A DNA stretch of 31,925 nucleotides from Bacteroidales bacterium (GTDB lineage Bacteria; Bacteroidota; Bacteroidia; Bacteroidales; Paludibacteraceae), in contig CAAFZS010000068.1 of assembly GCA_900767595.1 (NCBI GenBank), forward strand, positions 1 through 31,925. The letters run 5' to 3'. Of the stretch, positions 24,017-31,131 are shown in pieces. Numbering within the stretch: position 1 is the first letter of the stretch; each line of letters begins with the position of its first letter. Both the position numbers and the translations under genes were made by a program. The notes below the pieces were generated by a model that was not told the DNA's origin, did no database searches, and was given only the letters and a program-made list of their open reading frames with translations.

Positions 24017-25091
24017 AATTTCTAATATTAAATTTATCTATTATATTTCCATTTTGTACTACGATCACCCCCGGATTGGCACGAACGATGGTCTTAAGCA
24101 TAATCGGGTCTGCCGTGCAGAAACGCTCCTCTTCCAAACCATACTGTTCACAGAACGCCTCAATGCTTTCGCTCATAGCTCCGGTCAAGATATAATCGGG
24201 CTGTGATGTCTTCACTTTCTCTATCTGCTTGGTGTCGGTCTTGTCGAGGTCGTACATGATAACGAGTGTCACCGGCTCCTCAGACTCTAATATATCCCAC
24301 GTTACATCCTCATAGTCCATATTCATAATCTCAAAGTCGTGAATGGGAGGTACATATCCTTGTTTCACCAGTTTGGATTTCTGGCGCACAAATGTCCACG
24401 CAGAGTCCTTGGGATAGTTTTCTAACGTAAACTCCTTCTCCTTACCATTCGCATCGGCATAGACAAGCGTAACGCTATATTCGTCCACCGGGGCGCCCTC
24501 AGGTATCTCCATCTGTTCGAGGATGTTATTGCCCACCTTATACGGACGGAAATCAATAATCGGCAGGTGGTAGAGGGTCCAAACCATAAACAGTACCACC
24601 GCAGCCACCGTTCCGCCTACGATACTCCATGAAGCGACTTCGTTCCAAGTCTTGGGTAATGTATTTTGCCAAAGCACCAGCACGATGGCTAATGCCAATA
24701 GAACGATATTCTTAAAGAACGTCTGCCAGTTCGTGAGGATAATCGCGTCCCCGAAGCAACCGCAGTCGCTGACGGGATTAGCAATGGCTATCCATAACGT
24801 AAGGGCGGTCATGATAATAAGCAACCCCAGGCACACCCACGAACTGAGTTTCGGCTTGACATTCAAAACGAGCATCACACCCAACGTAAACTCCAAGGTG
24901 ATGAGCGCAAAAGCACCTACGATAGCCAGCGGTGTGAATAATGTCATCACGCTTCCCATCGCGTCGAGGTAGTCCTCTATCTTATAGGTCGTACCCAATG
25001 GATCCACGGCCTTCACAAACCCCGAGAGGATAAATGTAAATCCCAACAGTATCCGTGCAATCGAAGCACCTATTTTCTGTAATTTCATCAT
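23991..25091 (-). CDS. DoxX/MauE-like membrane protein with thioredoxin-like C-terminus
   Basis: 366 residues. Four to five membrane helices fill the first ~175 residues (for example ARILLGFTFILSGFVKAVDP and AIVGAFALITLEFTLGVMLV), followed by a soluble ~190-residue part ending like a thioredoxin-fold domain (ANPGVIVVQNGNIIDKFNIR). The CGCFGD motif at 110-115 is the MauE/DoxX cysteine pair linked to disulfide handling. DUF1599-DoxX-tpiA is a known neighbour set in Bacteroidales, but its purpose is not established. The start codon lies inside a TTCATCAT repeat: two overlapping candidate ATGs at 25091 and 25088. Confidence 0.85.
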   Translation of the reverse strand: MMKLQKIGASIARILLGFTFILSGFVKAVDPLGTTYKIEDYLDAMGSVMTLFTPLAIVGAFALITLEFTLGVMLVLNVKPKLSSWVCLGLLIIMTALTLWIAIANPVSDCGCFGDAIILTNWQTFFKNIVLLALAIVLVLWQNTLPKTWNEVASWSIVGGTVAAVVLFMVWTLYHLPIIDFRPYKVGNNILEQMEIPEGAPVDEYSVTLVYADANGKEKEFTLENYPKDSAWTFVRQKSKLVKQGYVPPIHDFEIMNMDYEDVTWDILESEEPVTLVIMYDLDKTDTKQIEKVKTSQPDYILTGAMSESIEAFCEQYGLEEERFCTADPIMLKTIVRANPGVIVVQNGNIIDKFNIRNYENKNGRR

Positions 25092-25130
25092 TTCATCATT
25101 TAGCCGTTAGGCGGTTCAATTCCTCATTTC
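25083..25130. repeat. Composite TTCATCAT element at the DUF1599/DoxX junction
   Basis: The + strand reads TTTCATCATTTCATCATT, then TAGCCGTTAGGCGGTT, then CAATTCCTCATTTC. It matches the element inside rsgA (20933-20985) in arms and order. It supplies the ATG of the DoxX-like gene and the last codons and stop (TGA) of DUF1599. Confidence 0.75.
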
Positions 25131-25667
25131 TTTCTCTGCTAATTGAATGAGATAGAAGATCGCATAGTTGAGCATATCAAACAGGTTACCATCGGCCCCT
25201 TCCGAAATCAGCGTCTTGTTATCGTGCGAAGCAATCGACTTGTTGCGATTGATCTTCGTTAGGATGATATCCGTGAGCGAGGACGGGAACATCTCCCTCC
25301 AAGCCTCTCCGTAATCGTGGTTCTTGCGTTGCATCAGAGCTTTGGCTTCGGCGATATATTCGTCGTACAACATCGTGGCTTTGTCGGCGGTCATATCCAC
25401 GCCATCGGCATAGCCTTCGCGCAGTTGGATAAGACCGATAATCGAATAGTTAACAATAGCCATCAGTTCGCCCTCGATACTCTCGCCGACGAGGTTAACG
25501 CCCGTCGTCTCAATCTCGCGAATGCGTTTGGCTTTAATAAACAACTGGTCATTGACAGTCTGCGGACGCATGATGCGCCACGACGGACCATAATCTTTCA
25601 TTTTGAGGACATAGATGTGGCGACACTTGGTTACCACCTCGTCATATTCTTGATTCGTGTTACTCAT
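25116..25667 (-). CDS. DUF1599 protein (tandem DUF1599 domains)
   Basis: 183 residues, typical of Bacteroidota DUF1599 proteins. Two homologous halves are visible: KMKDYGPSWRIMRP at about 22-35 and RKNHDYGEAWREMFP at about 113-127, each followed by a Lys/Arg-rich helix and an N-Y-(S/A)-I-x-x-L-I-Q-L helix (53 residues later). The shared DYG-x-x-WR-x-M-x-P motif suggests a nucleotide- or nucleic-acid-related fold, but function is unknown. It overlaps the M6 protease stop by 8 bp (ATGAGTAA). Its last residues (MRN) come from a repeat element. Confidence 0.88.
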   Translation of the reverse strand: MSNTNQEYDEVVTKCRHIYVLKMKDYGPSWRIMRPQTVNDQLFIKAKRIREIETTGVNLVGESIEGELMAIVNYSIIGLIQLREGYADGVDMTADKATMLYDEYIAEAKALMQRKNHDYGEAWREMFPSSLTDIILTKINRNKSIASHDNKTLISEGADGNLFDMLNYAIFYLIQLAEKEMRN

Positions 25668-27234
25668 TGCCTAAAACAGTATAACTTTTATTTGTCTTGG
25701 GATCAATAATTTTTACTTGCCCTTGGTCAAGGACCTTGCGATAGGTCTTCAATAGCGGACTTTGCCAACCCGTAGGAATATCCTTGGTTTGGAAGGTAAT
25801 CACGCCCTCCGTATCTTTGATACGATAGATAGTCCAATCGTCGAATAGTTGGCGGGTCGTTACGTTGTTCGTTCCCGGATAAACATCGAGGTTATTATTG
25901 TGCACAACCTTTCCTCCATCCGACGGAACGATGGAAATACGCGGTGCATTTTGACTATTATTAACTTCATTATCTTTCCACAATGCCTTATTAAATACTA
26001 CCCGCCAAATGAGCATTCCCTTACCGAGAGCGGGACCTACACCTTTTTGCAGTCCTTTATCCCAGCCTTGCGCTTGACGATTCTCGAAATAATAGACGGT
26101 ATCTTCATATTGGGTAGGATCGATAGCAGCCCCGGATTTAGGCAAGTAAGCATACGTTTTCCCATCTGCAGGAAGGGTATAAACGAGTTGCTCTTTGCTC
26201 AGCAGTTGAGGTGTCACCCAACCAAAGAAGAATTTCTCGAACGGACTATACGAAGGCGGACGATTCCCGTCATCGTTATAGCAGCCGCGATCCATCGTAT
26301 GCCAATAGAAAGGTAGCGTAGAGTAATAACTATTCCCGACCGTGTTATAATAATCGGCTAAACCGAGTACGTGACCAAACTCGTGACAAAGTGTGCCAAT
26401 ACCGCAACGAGCGTCAGAAGGATATTGCAATTCATTGGTATAGACAAACATATTGATTCTCTTTCCATCAATAGTAGCATCTTTCTTGGAAAACCGGTTG
26501 GAAATATACCCCCAATAACAGGCGTCATCTATTGTATATTGCAAAGGCCATAGACAATCGTGATCATTGTCATCAGTCTCGTTTTCCCCATAACCGGCAT
26601 AAATGACAAACACAATATCCACTTCATTAGGATTGGCTACTGCATATTGCGTAAAATCTACATTGAATTGTGTTTTGGCTTTTTGGCAAGACTCAATAAT
26701 CACATCCGCCATATAGCGATCGTTTCCATTATCATTAGGCGTGTTCTTACCATAGTAGGCATAACAACTATCCAACTCCACCGGCCCCACTACATCAAAC
26801 TTAGGACAATAATGCCCGTTCGATTGATCTTTAAAATATTGGGCTGCAGACTTATATGCCCCATTGTAGGTGTAGTTCAATCCATTACACAAACTATCCA
26901 TTTGCGCTTGGGTGTTTTCGGGTTTGAATTTGCGGTCCTTGAAATTGGCTAATATCACCAATCCGCGTTTGGGAAGATAAGGCACCCCTATGGTTGCCGG
27001 CATACGATGAGCAGCTTTTGTCAAAGCGGCTGCGCGATGCGCCTGCTGCTCCTGAGTCAATATAGGTTCCAAAGTAGAGGTCTCCCAGTGATAAAACTCG
27101 TCCCCGTGCACATAATAGGTTTGTCGGGTACCATCCGCCAATGTGCGAGTACGCAACCCCGGATGCGCCGGAACGGCGTAAGCCATCGTACACAAAGCAC
27201 TAAGCACTAAACAAATATAAATACTCTTTTTCAT
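25660..27234 (-). CDS. Secreted M6-family zinc metalloprotease
   Basis: 524 residues from the ATG at 27234; the frame extends only to a TTG. Signal peptide (about 1-20), then a short propeptide-like region. The metzincin-type motif HEFGHVLGLAD carries zinc ligands H264, H268 and D274 and catalytic E265. M6 proteases include Bacillus immune inhibitor A. Residues about 499-524 (VLDQGQVKIIDPKTNKSYTVLG) resemble the C-terminal tails of the CotH and 1503-residue proteins, suggesting a shared export route. It sits between hisS and DUF1599 in a housekeeping operon, an odd place for a secreted protease; 19 bp after hisS and overlapping the next gene by 8 bp. Confidence 0.9.
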   Translation of the reverse strand: MKKSIYICLVLSALCTMAYAVPAHPGLRTRTLADGTRQTYYVHGDEFYHWETSTLEPILTQEQQAHRAAALTKAAHRMPATIGVPYLPKRGLVILANFKDRKFKPENTQAQMDSLCNGLNYTYNGAYKSAAQYFKDQSNGHYCPKFDVVGPVELDSCYAYYGKNTPNDNGNDRYMADVIIESCQKAKTQFNVDFTQYAVANPNEVDIVFVIYAGYGENETDDNDHDCLWPLQYTIDDACYWGYISNRFSKKDATIDGKRINMFVYTNELQYPSDARCGIGTLCHEFGHVLGLADYYNTVGNSYYSTLPFYWHTMDRGCYNDDGNRPPSYSPFEKFFFGWVTPQLLSKEQLVYTLPADGKTYAYLPKSGAAIDPTQYEDTVYYFENRQAQGWDKGLQKGVGPALGKGMLIWRVVFNKALWKDNEVNNSQNAPRISIVPSDGGKVVHNNNLDVYPGTNNVTTRQLFDDWTIYRIKDTEGVITFQTKDIPTGWQSPLLKTYRKVLDQGQVKIIDPKTNKSYTVLGNE

Positions 27235-27269
27235 AATCTTCAATCCTTAATCCTCATTCCTCAATCCTC
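27235..27269 (-). repeat. Heptamer tandem array at the hisS/M6 protease junction
   Basis: Five 7-bp units (plus strand AATCTTC, AATCCTT, AATCCTC, ATTCCTC, AATCCTC). On the coding strand these read as GAGGATT-type units ending at the M6 ATG. They also encode the last residues and TGA stop of hisS. The coding strand contains several GAGGA/AAGGA motifs that could act as ribosome binding sites. Confidence 0.8.
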
Positions 27270-28633
27270 ATTAGCCCCTTTTGGGCGCTTAATTCCTCCA
27301 AAGTCACTTGCCTCTGTTCCCCGGTGGTCATATTCTTGAGCATGACGGTATGATTGCTCATCTCGTCGCCACCCACGATTGCTACAAACGGGATATGCTT
27401 GCTATCGGCATACGCCATCTGTTTTTTCATTTTCGTAGGTTCGGGATAGACTTCGGTCGGGATACCTTTTTGGCGCAAGGCGGCTGCCCATTGCAACGCA
27501 TATAACTGCTCTTCTTCCCCGAAGGTAGCGAATAGGATACGCGTTTGCTCTAAGGTATCGGGATAGAGGTTGAGTTCGTTCAGTACATCGTAGATTCGGT
27601 CGGCACCGAAACTGATTCCTACCCCACTGACATCCGGCAAACCGAAGATACCCGTCAGGTTGTCGTACCGTCCGCCACCGGTGATACTGCCCATCTCTAC
27701 ATCCAACGCCTTCACCTCAAAGATCGCTCCCGTATAGTAGTTCAGTCCCCGTGCCAAGCAGAGGTCTAACACAATCTCAAAGTCTCTTTCAGCGCAGCGG
27801 TCTGCCAGGGCTTCGCCCGGTCTTTCAGCGTAGCGGTCTTTCAGCGCAGCGGTCAAACTAAAAATCGTCCGTAGTTCTTCCACGCCTTTCAGGCCTATTT
27901 CCGAATCAGCGAGGATGGTGCTCAGTTGGTCGAGTTTCTGTTCATTGCTGCCGTTGAGGTGCAAGATAGGTTGCAGTTTATTGATGGCGTCATTACTCAG
28001 TCCGCGTTCCGCGAGTTCTTTATTGACATTATCGATACCGATCTTATCGAGTTTATCGATAGCGACGGTGATATCCATCATCTTCTCGGGTTCACCGATG
28101 ACCTCGGCTATACCGGCTAATATCTTACGGTTATTGATATGCAGGCTCACGCGGAACCCGAAACGGCGATAGACTTCCTTGACAATCTCAATCAGCTCCA
28201 ATTCGCAGGTCAGGGAACTCGTTCCAATCACATCCACATCGCATTGATAGAACTCGCGATAGCGTCCTTTCTGCGGACGGTCTGCCCGCCAAACCGGTTG
28301 GATCTGATAACGGCGGAAGGGGAAAGTGAGTTCTTCTTTATGTTGCACCACATAGCGGGCAAAAGGAACGGTCAGGTCATAGCGTAACCCTTTCTCTGCG
28401 GGTTCGTTCGCTTTCTCACCGGAGTTTTGGATACGGAAAAGCAGTTTGTCTCCTTCCTCGCCATACTTACCCATCAGCGTGGACATATTTTCCATCGACG
28501 GCGTTTCTATCTGTTGAAAGCCGTATAGGGCGAATACGGAACGTATCGTCGAAAAGATATAATTGCGTCGCGCCATTTCTATGGGTCCAAAGTCGCGCGT
28601 TCCCTTCGGAATCCCCGGTTTCTGTATGTTCAT
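27254..28633 (-). CDS. hisS: Histidyl-tRNA synthetase with repeat-derived insertion
   Basis: 459 residues; class II synthetase charging tRNA-His. Motif 1 region near 20-50, motif 2 FRRYQIQPVWRADRP with YREFYQCDVD (106-134), HisA motif LARGLNYYTGAIFEV (about 293-307), motif 3 GISFGADRIYDVL, and a C-terminal anticodon-binding domain (RILFATFGEE to the end). Residues about 262-284 (AALKDRYAERPGEALADRC plus AER), directly before the HisA motif, are encoded by a 68-bp repeat array and replace a short linker of relatives. The last residues (MRIEE) come from the heptamer array. It begins 6 bp after waaA; its ATG abuts another heptamer array. Confidence 0.95.
   Translation of the reverse strand: MNIQKPGIPKGTRDFGPIEMARRNYIFSTIRSVFALYGFQQIETPSMENMSTLMGKYGEEGDKLLFRIQNSGEKANEPAEKGLRYDLTVPFARYVVQHKEELTFPFRRYQIQPVWRADRPQKGRYREFYQCDVDVIGTSSLTCELELIEIVKEVYRRFGFRVSLHINNRKILAGIAEVIGEPEKMMDITVAIDKLDKIGIDNVNKELAERGLSNDAINKLQPILHLNGSNEQKLDQLSTILADSEIGLKGVEELRTIFSLTAALKDRYAERPGEALADRCAERDFEIVLDLCLARGLNYYTGAIFEVKALDVEMGSITGGGRYDNLTGIFGLPDVSGVGISFGADRIYDVLNELNLYPDTLEQTRILFATFGEEEQLYALQWAAALRQKGIPTEVYPEPTKMKKQMAYADSKHIPFVAIVGGDEMSNHTVMLKNMTTGEQRQVTLEELSAQKGLMRIEE
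27786..27853 (+). repeat. 16/20-bp tandem array inside hisS (antisense orientation)
   Basis: Plus strand: 16-mer CTTTCAGCGCAGCGGT, a 20-mer CTGCCAGGGCTTCGCCCGGT, then two 16-mers. The gene reads the opposite strand. The 20-mer holds a small GGGC-TTC-GCCC type palindrome and lies where a normal 16-mer would give an in-frame TGA in this orientation. Confidence 0.9.
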
Positions 28634-28660
28634 TAGTCGTTAGTTTTTAGTCGTTAGTTT
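28633..28660. repeat. Heptamer tandem array at the waaA/hisS junction
   Basis: Plus strand TTAGTCG-TTAGTTT-TTAGTCG-TTAGTTT followed by TAG. It abuts the hisS ATG (28633-28631), supplies the waaA stop (TAA at 28642-28640) and encodes the waaA tail LTTKN. Unit length equals that of the AATCCTC arrays although the sequence differs. Confidence 0.75.
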
Positions 28661-29944
28661 TAGACTCCCCAAAATCCTCTGCGTCGCTCCGCAGCCGTTC
28701 TCTACAAACGCCTTGGCTTTCGCTCCCATCTGAGCTTGGTTGGCAAAGGCATTATCCAGTCCGTCCCGCAACTCGTCGTAGTTACTTACGCTCCGGCTCG
28801 CCCCTGCGGCTATCAGTCCTACCGCTTCGCGGAAGCGTTGGTAGTTAGGACCAAACAACACGGGAATACCATATACGGCAGCCTCCAACGTATTGTGAAT
28901 ACCCACTCCGAAGCCGCCACCGATATACGCCACATCGGCATAGCGGTATAGGGAGGAGAGCAGTCCCATCGTATCCACTACCAACACGCGAGTGTGTTGG
29001 ATGTTCATCGGCGTAGTCTGGGTATAACGCACAAACTGTCCTTTGAAGATCTGGAAGATACGGTGCAAGTGCTCCTCATCTATCTCGTGCGGAACGAGTA
29101 CAAGTTTCACATCCTCGTGCTCCTCTACATACCGCGCCAACAACTCCTCATCCTCCGGCCACGTACTTCCCGCCATCAATATCCTTTTTCCTTCAGCCGA
29201 AGGCGGTCTTACAGCGGAGCGGTCTTTCAGCGATAGCGGTCTTTCAGCGAATTGTTCCAACAGCGGCAACGCTTTTGGAACTTTCGCGATCTCACTCACT
29301 CGGTCAAACCGCGTATCGCCCGTTACTTCGACCTCATCTATCTGGAACTTATTAAGCAGCGCTTTCGAAGCCTCGTCTTGTACGAAGAGTTTGGTAAAGC
29401 AATGCAGCAACGACCGATAGGCTCCTCCCCAAGGTTTGAAGAACAGCTGACTCTCACGGAAGATAGCCGATACACTATAGGTCGGGATAGCGCGACGCTT
29501 CAACTCTTTCAAATAGGCAGGCCAGAACTCGTATTTAATGAAGATAGCCATCTTCGGTTGCAAAGCGGTAAGAAAACGAACCGCATTGCGGTGGGTGGCA
29601 AAGGGCAGATAGAACACCCCATCGACCTTATCGTAGTTCTTGCGCATCTCAAATCCCGACGGCGAGAAGAATGTCAAAATCATCTTAGGTCTATCAGGCG
29701 TAGCCGGTCCTACAGCGGAGCGGTCATTCAGCGCAGCGGTCGAGGCGTATATCGCCTCAATAATCGGTCTCGCCTGCTCAAACTCCCCCACGGAGGCAGC
29801 GTGGAACCAGATGGCATTGCGCCATCTTTCCGCCCCTTCTTGGCGCAAGAGGTTAAGGGTATTGGCCTGTCCCTCTACCAGCAGTTTGGCTTTGCGATGA
29901 CCTAACAATGCGGCTATTTTTATTAAAAAAAAGTATATGCCCAT
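28640..29944 (-). CDS. waaA: Kdo transferase with two repeat-derived insertions
   Basis: 434 residues, longer than usual (about 400-420). It adds Kdo to lipid A precursor at the inner membrane. Visible: N-terminal hydrophobic anchor (GIYFFLIKIAALLG), WFHAASVGEFEQARP with the conserved acidic residue, FFSPSGFE, IKYEFWP, SAIFRESQLFF, GDTRFDRV, AGSTWPEDE, VPHEIDE, and the nucleotide-sugar site DTMGLLSSLY ... GGGFGVGIHNTLEAAVYG. Residues 69-85 and 231-252 come from two repeat arrays: the first after the PIIEAI helix, the second at the interdomain linker. It is the first gene of the ten-gene minus-strand run and has a good promoter. Confidence 0.95.
   Translation of the reverse strand: MGIYFFLIKIAALLGHRKAKLLVEGQANTLNLLRQEGAERWRNAIWFHAASVGEFEQARPIIEAIYASTAALNDRSAVGPATPDRPKMILTFFSPSGFEMRKNYDKVDGVFYLPFATHRNAVRFLTALQPKMAIFIKYEFWPAYLKELKRRAIPTYSVSAIFRESQLFFKPWGGAYRSLLHCFTKLFVQDEASKALLNKFQIDEVEVTGDTRFDRVSEIAKVPKALPLLEQFAERPLSLKDRSAVRPPSAEGKRILMAGSTWPEDEELLARYVEEHEDVKLVLVPHEIDEEHLHRIFQIFKGQFVRYTQTTPMNIQHTRVLVVDTMGLLSSLYRYADVAYIGGGFGVGIHNTLEAAVYGIPVLFGPNYQRFREAVGLIAAGASRSVSNYDELRDGLDNAFANQAQMGAKAKAFVENGCGATQRILGSLKLTTKN
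29191..29256 (+). repeat. 16/17-bp tandem array inside waaA, distal copy (antisense)
   Basis: Plus strand units of 17, 16, 17 and 16 bp (CTTACAGCGGAGCGGT, CTTTCAGCGATAGCGGT and variants). Read from the opposite strand it gives FAERPLSLKDRSAVRPPSAE. Both 17-mers sit where 16-mers would put TGA in frame. Confidence 0.88.
29691..29740 (+). repeat. 16/18-bp tandem array inside waaA, proximal copy (antisense)
   Basis: Plus strand: an 18-mer CTATCAGGCGTAGCCGGT followed by 16-mers CCTACAGCGGAGCGGT and CATTCAGCGCAGCGGT. The gene reads STAALNDRSAVGPATPDRP. The 18-mer moves the potential TGA out of frame. Confidence 0.88.
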
Positions 29945-29967
29945 GGCGAATTATTCAAATTAGCGCA

Positions 29968-29999
29968 CAAAGTTACAAAAAAATTTTGTTATATGCAAA
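29968..29999 (-). promoter_or_regulatory. waaA operon promoter
   Basis: Minus-strand TTTG (29999-29996), 20 bp, TAACTTTG (29975-29968). Start near 29961, about 17 nt before the ATG. It overlaps the divergent tsaD promoter, so the two polymerases may exclude each other. Confidence 0.75.
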
Positions 30000-30015
30000 A
30001 AAAAGTGTAATTTTG
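29985..30015 (+). promoter_or_regulatory. tsaD promoter
   Basis: TTTG (29985-29988), 19-bp spacer, TAATTTTG (30008-30015). Start near 30022, so a leader of about 12 nt. It overlaps the waaA promoter by 15 bp. Confidence 0.7.
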
Positions 30016-30033
30016 CAGCAAATTTTTGAGAAA

Positions 30034-31131
30034 ATGGTCATTTTAGCTATTGAATCCAGTTGTGACGATACCTCTGCTGCGGTTATTAAGGACGGTTTAT
30101 TGATGAGTAACGTCACTGCCTCGCAGAAGGTGCATGAGGAGTTTGGAGGTGTAGTTCCGGAACTCGCCTCGCGTGCGCACCAGCAGAATATCGTGCCGGT
30201 CGTGGACACGGCTTTGCGTCGTGCCCATGTGACAGCTTCGGACATCAGTGCGATTGCTTTTACTCGCGGACCGGGTTTGCTCGGCAGCCTGCTGGTAGGT
30301 ACCTCTTTTGCTAAAGGCTTAAGTCTGGGTCTTCATATCCCCCTCATCGAGGTCAACCACTTGCAAGGACACATCATGGCGCATTTCGTTGAACCCTCCG
30401 AAGAATACAAGGCATCTATGCCCTGTCCTACAGCGACAGCGGTCCTACAGCGAAGCGGTCTGCCGGCGAAGCGGTCTGTCAGCGAAGCGGTCTTCAACCA
30501 TCCAAAGTTTCCCTTCCTCTGCTTGCTAGTCAGTGGCGGCAACAGTCAGATTGTGAAAGTGGAGGCATATAATAAGATGACCATCATTGGTCAGACCATT
30601 GACGATGCGGCCGGCGAGGCGTTCGATAAGTGTGCTAAGGTGATGGGACTCCCCTACCCGGGTGGTCCGTGGATAGATAAACTGGCGAAGGAAGGCGATG
30701 CCTCGCTTTTCCCCTTGGCCAAACCGAATATGCCGGGGTATGATTACTCGTTCTCGGGACTGAAAACGAGTTTTCTCTATCTGGTGCGTGATAACCTCAA
30801 ACTCAATCCGAACTTCATTGAAGAGCATAAGGCAGACCTGTGTGCGAGTCTGCAATCGACCGTCATTGATATCCTCATGCGTAAGCTCAAGAAAGCGGCG
30901 CAGGACTTGAAGATTAAGCAAGTGGCGGTAGCCGGAGGTGTGAGTGCGAATAGCGGATTGCGTCAAGCTTTCCTTGATTACGGTAAGAGGTATGGTTGGG
31001 AAGTGTTTATCCCGCCTTTCTCCTTCACGACCGATAATGCGGCAATGATTGCCCAAGCCGGGTATTTCAAGTACCTCGATCACGATTTTTGTTCCCTTGA
31101 TCTCGTTCCCTATGCGAAAACCTGTATCTAA
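30034..31131 (+). CDS. tsaD: tRNA N6-adenosine threonylcarbamoyltransferase with repeat-derived insertion
   Basis: 365 residues from the ATG at 30034 (MVILAIESSCDDTSAAVI is the normal start; the frame continues upstream through the promoter). It makes t6A37 in ANN-decoding tRNAs with TsaB and TsaE. Metal-binding H109 and H113 in NHLQGHIMAH, the ASKHA phosphate loops (LLVSGGNSQI), DDAAGEAFDKCAK, YPGGPWIDK, and GGVSANSGLR are present. Residues 127-156, between the metal site and the PFLCLLVSGGN strand, are encoded mostly by a 65-bp repeat array; relatives have a short loop and about 335-340 residues in total. It overlaps the exosortase-family gene by 20 bp. Confidence 0.96.
   Translation: MVILAIESSCDDTSAAVIKDGLLMSNVTASQKVHEEFGGVVPELASRAHQQNIVPVVDTALRRAHVTASDISAIAFTRGPGLLGSLLVGTSFAKGLSLGLHIPLIEVNHLQGHIMAHFVEPSEEYKASMPCPTATAVLQRSGLPAKRSVSEAVFNHPKFPFLCLLVSGGNSQIVKVEAYNKMTIIGQTIDDAAGEAFDKCAKVMGLPYPGGPWIDKLAKEGDASLFPLAKPNMPGYDYSFSGLKTSFLYLVRDNLKLNPNFIEEHKADLCASLQSTVIDILMRKLKKAAQDLKIKQVAVAGGVSANSGLRQAFLDYGKRYGWEVFIPPFSFTTDNAAMIAQAGYFKYLDHDFCSLDLVPYAKTCI
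30427..30491 (+). repeat. 16/17-bp tandem array inside tsaD (sense orientation)
   Basis: Units: 17-mer CCTACAGCGACAGCGGT, then 16-mers CCTACAGCGAAGCGGT, CTGCCGGCGAAGCGGT, CTGTCAGCGAAGCGGT. Translation TAVLQRSGLPAKRSVSEAVF follows the peptide cycle expected for the sense orientation. Confidence 0.9.

Noticed and set aside
29908..30033. Upstream extension of tsaD
   Set aside because: It spans the divergent promoters; MVILAIESSCDDT is the known N-terminus of the family.
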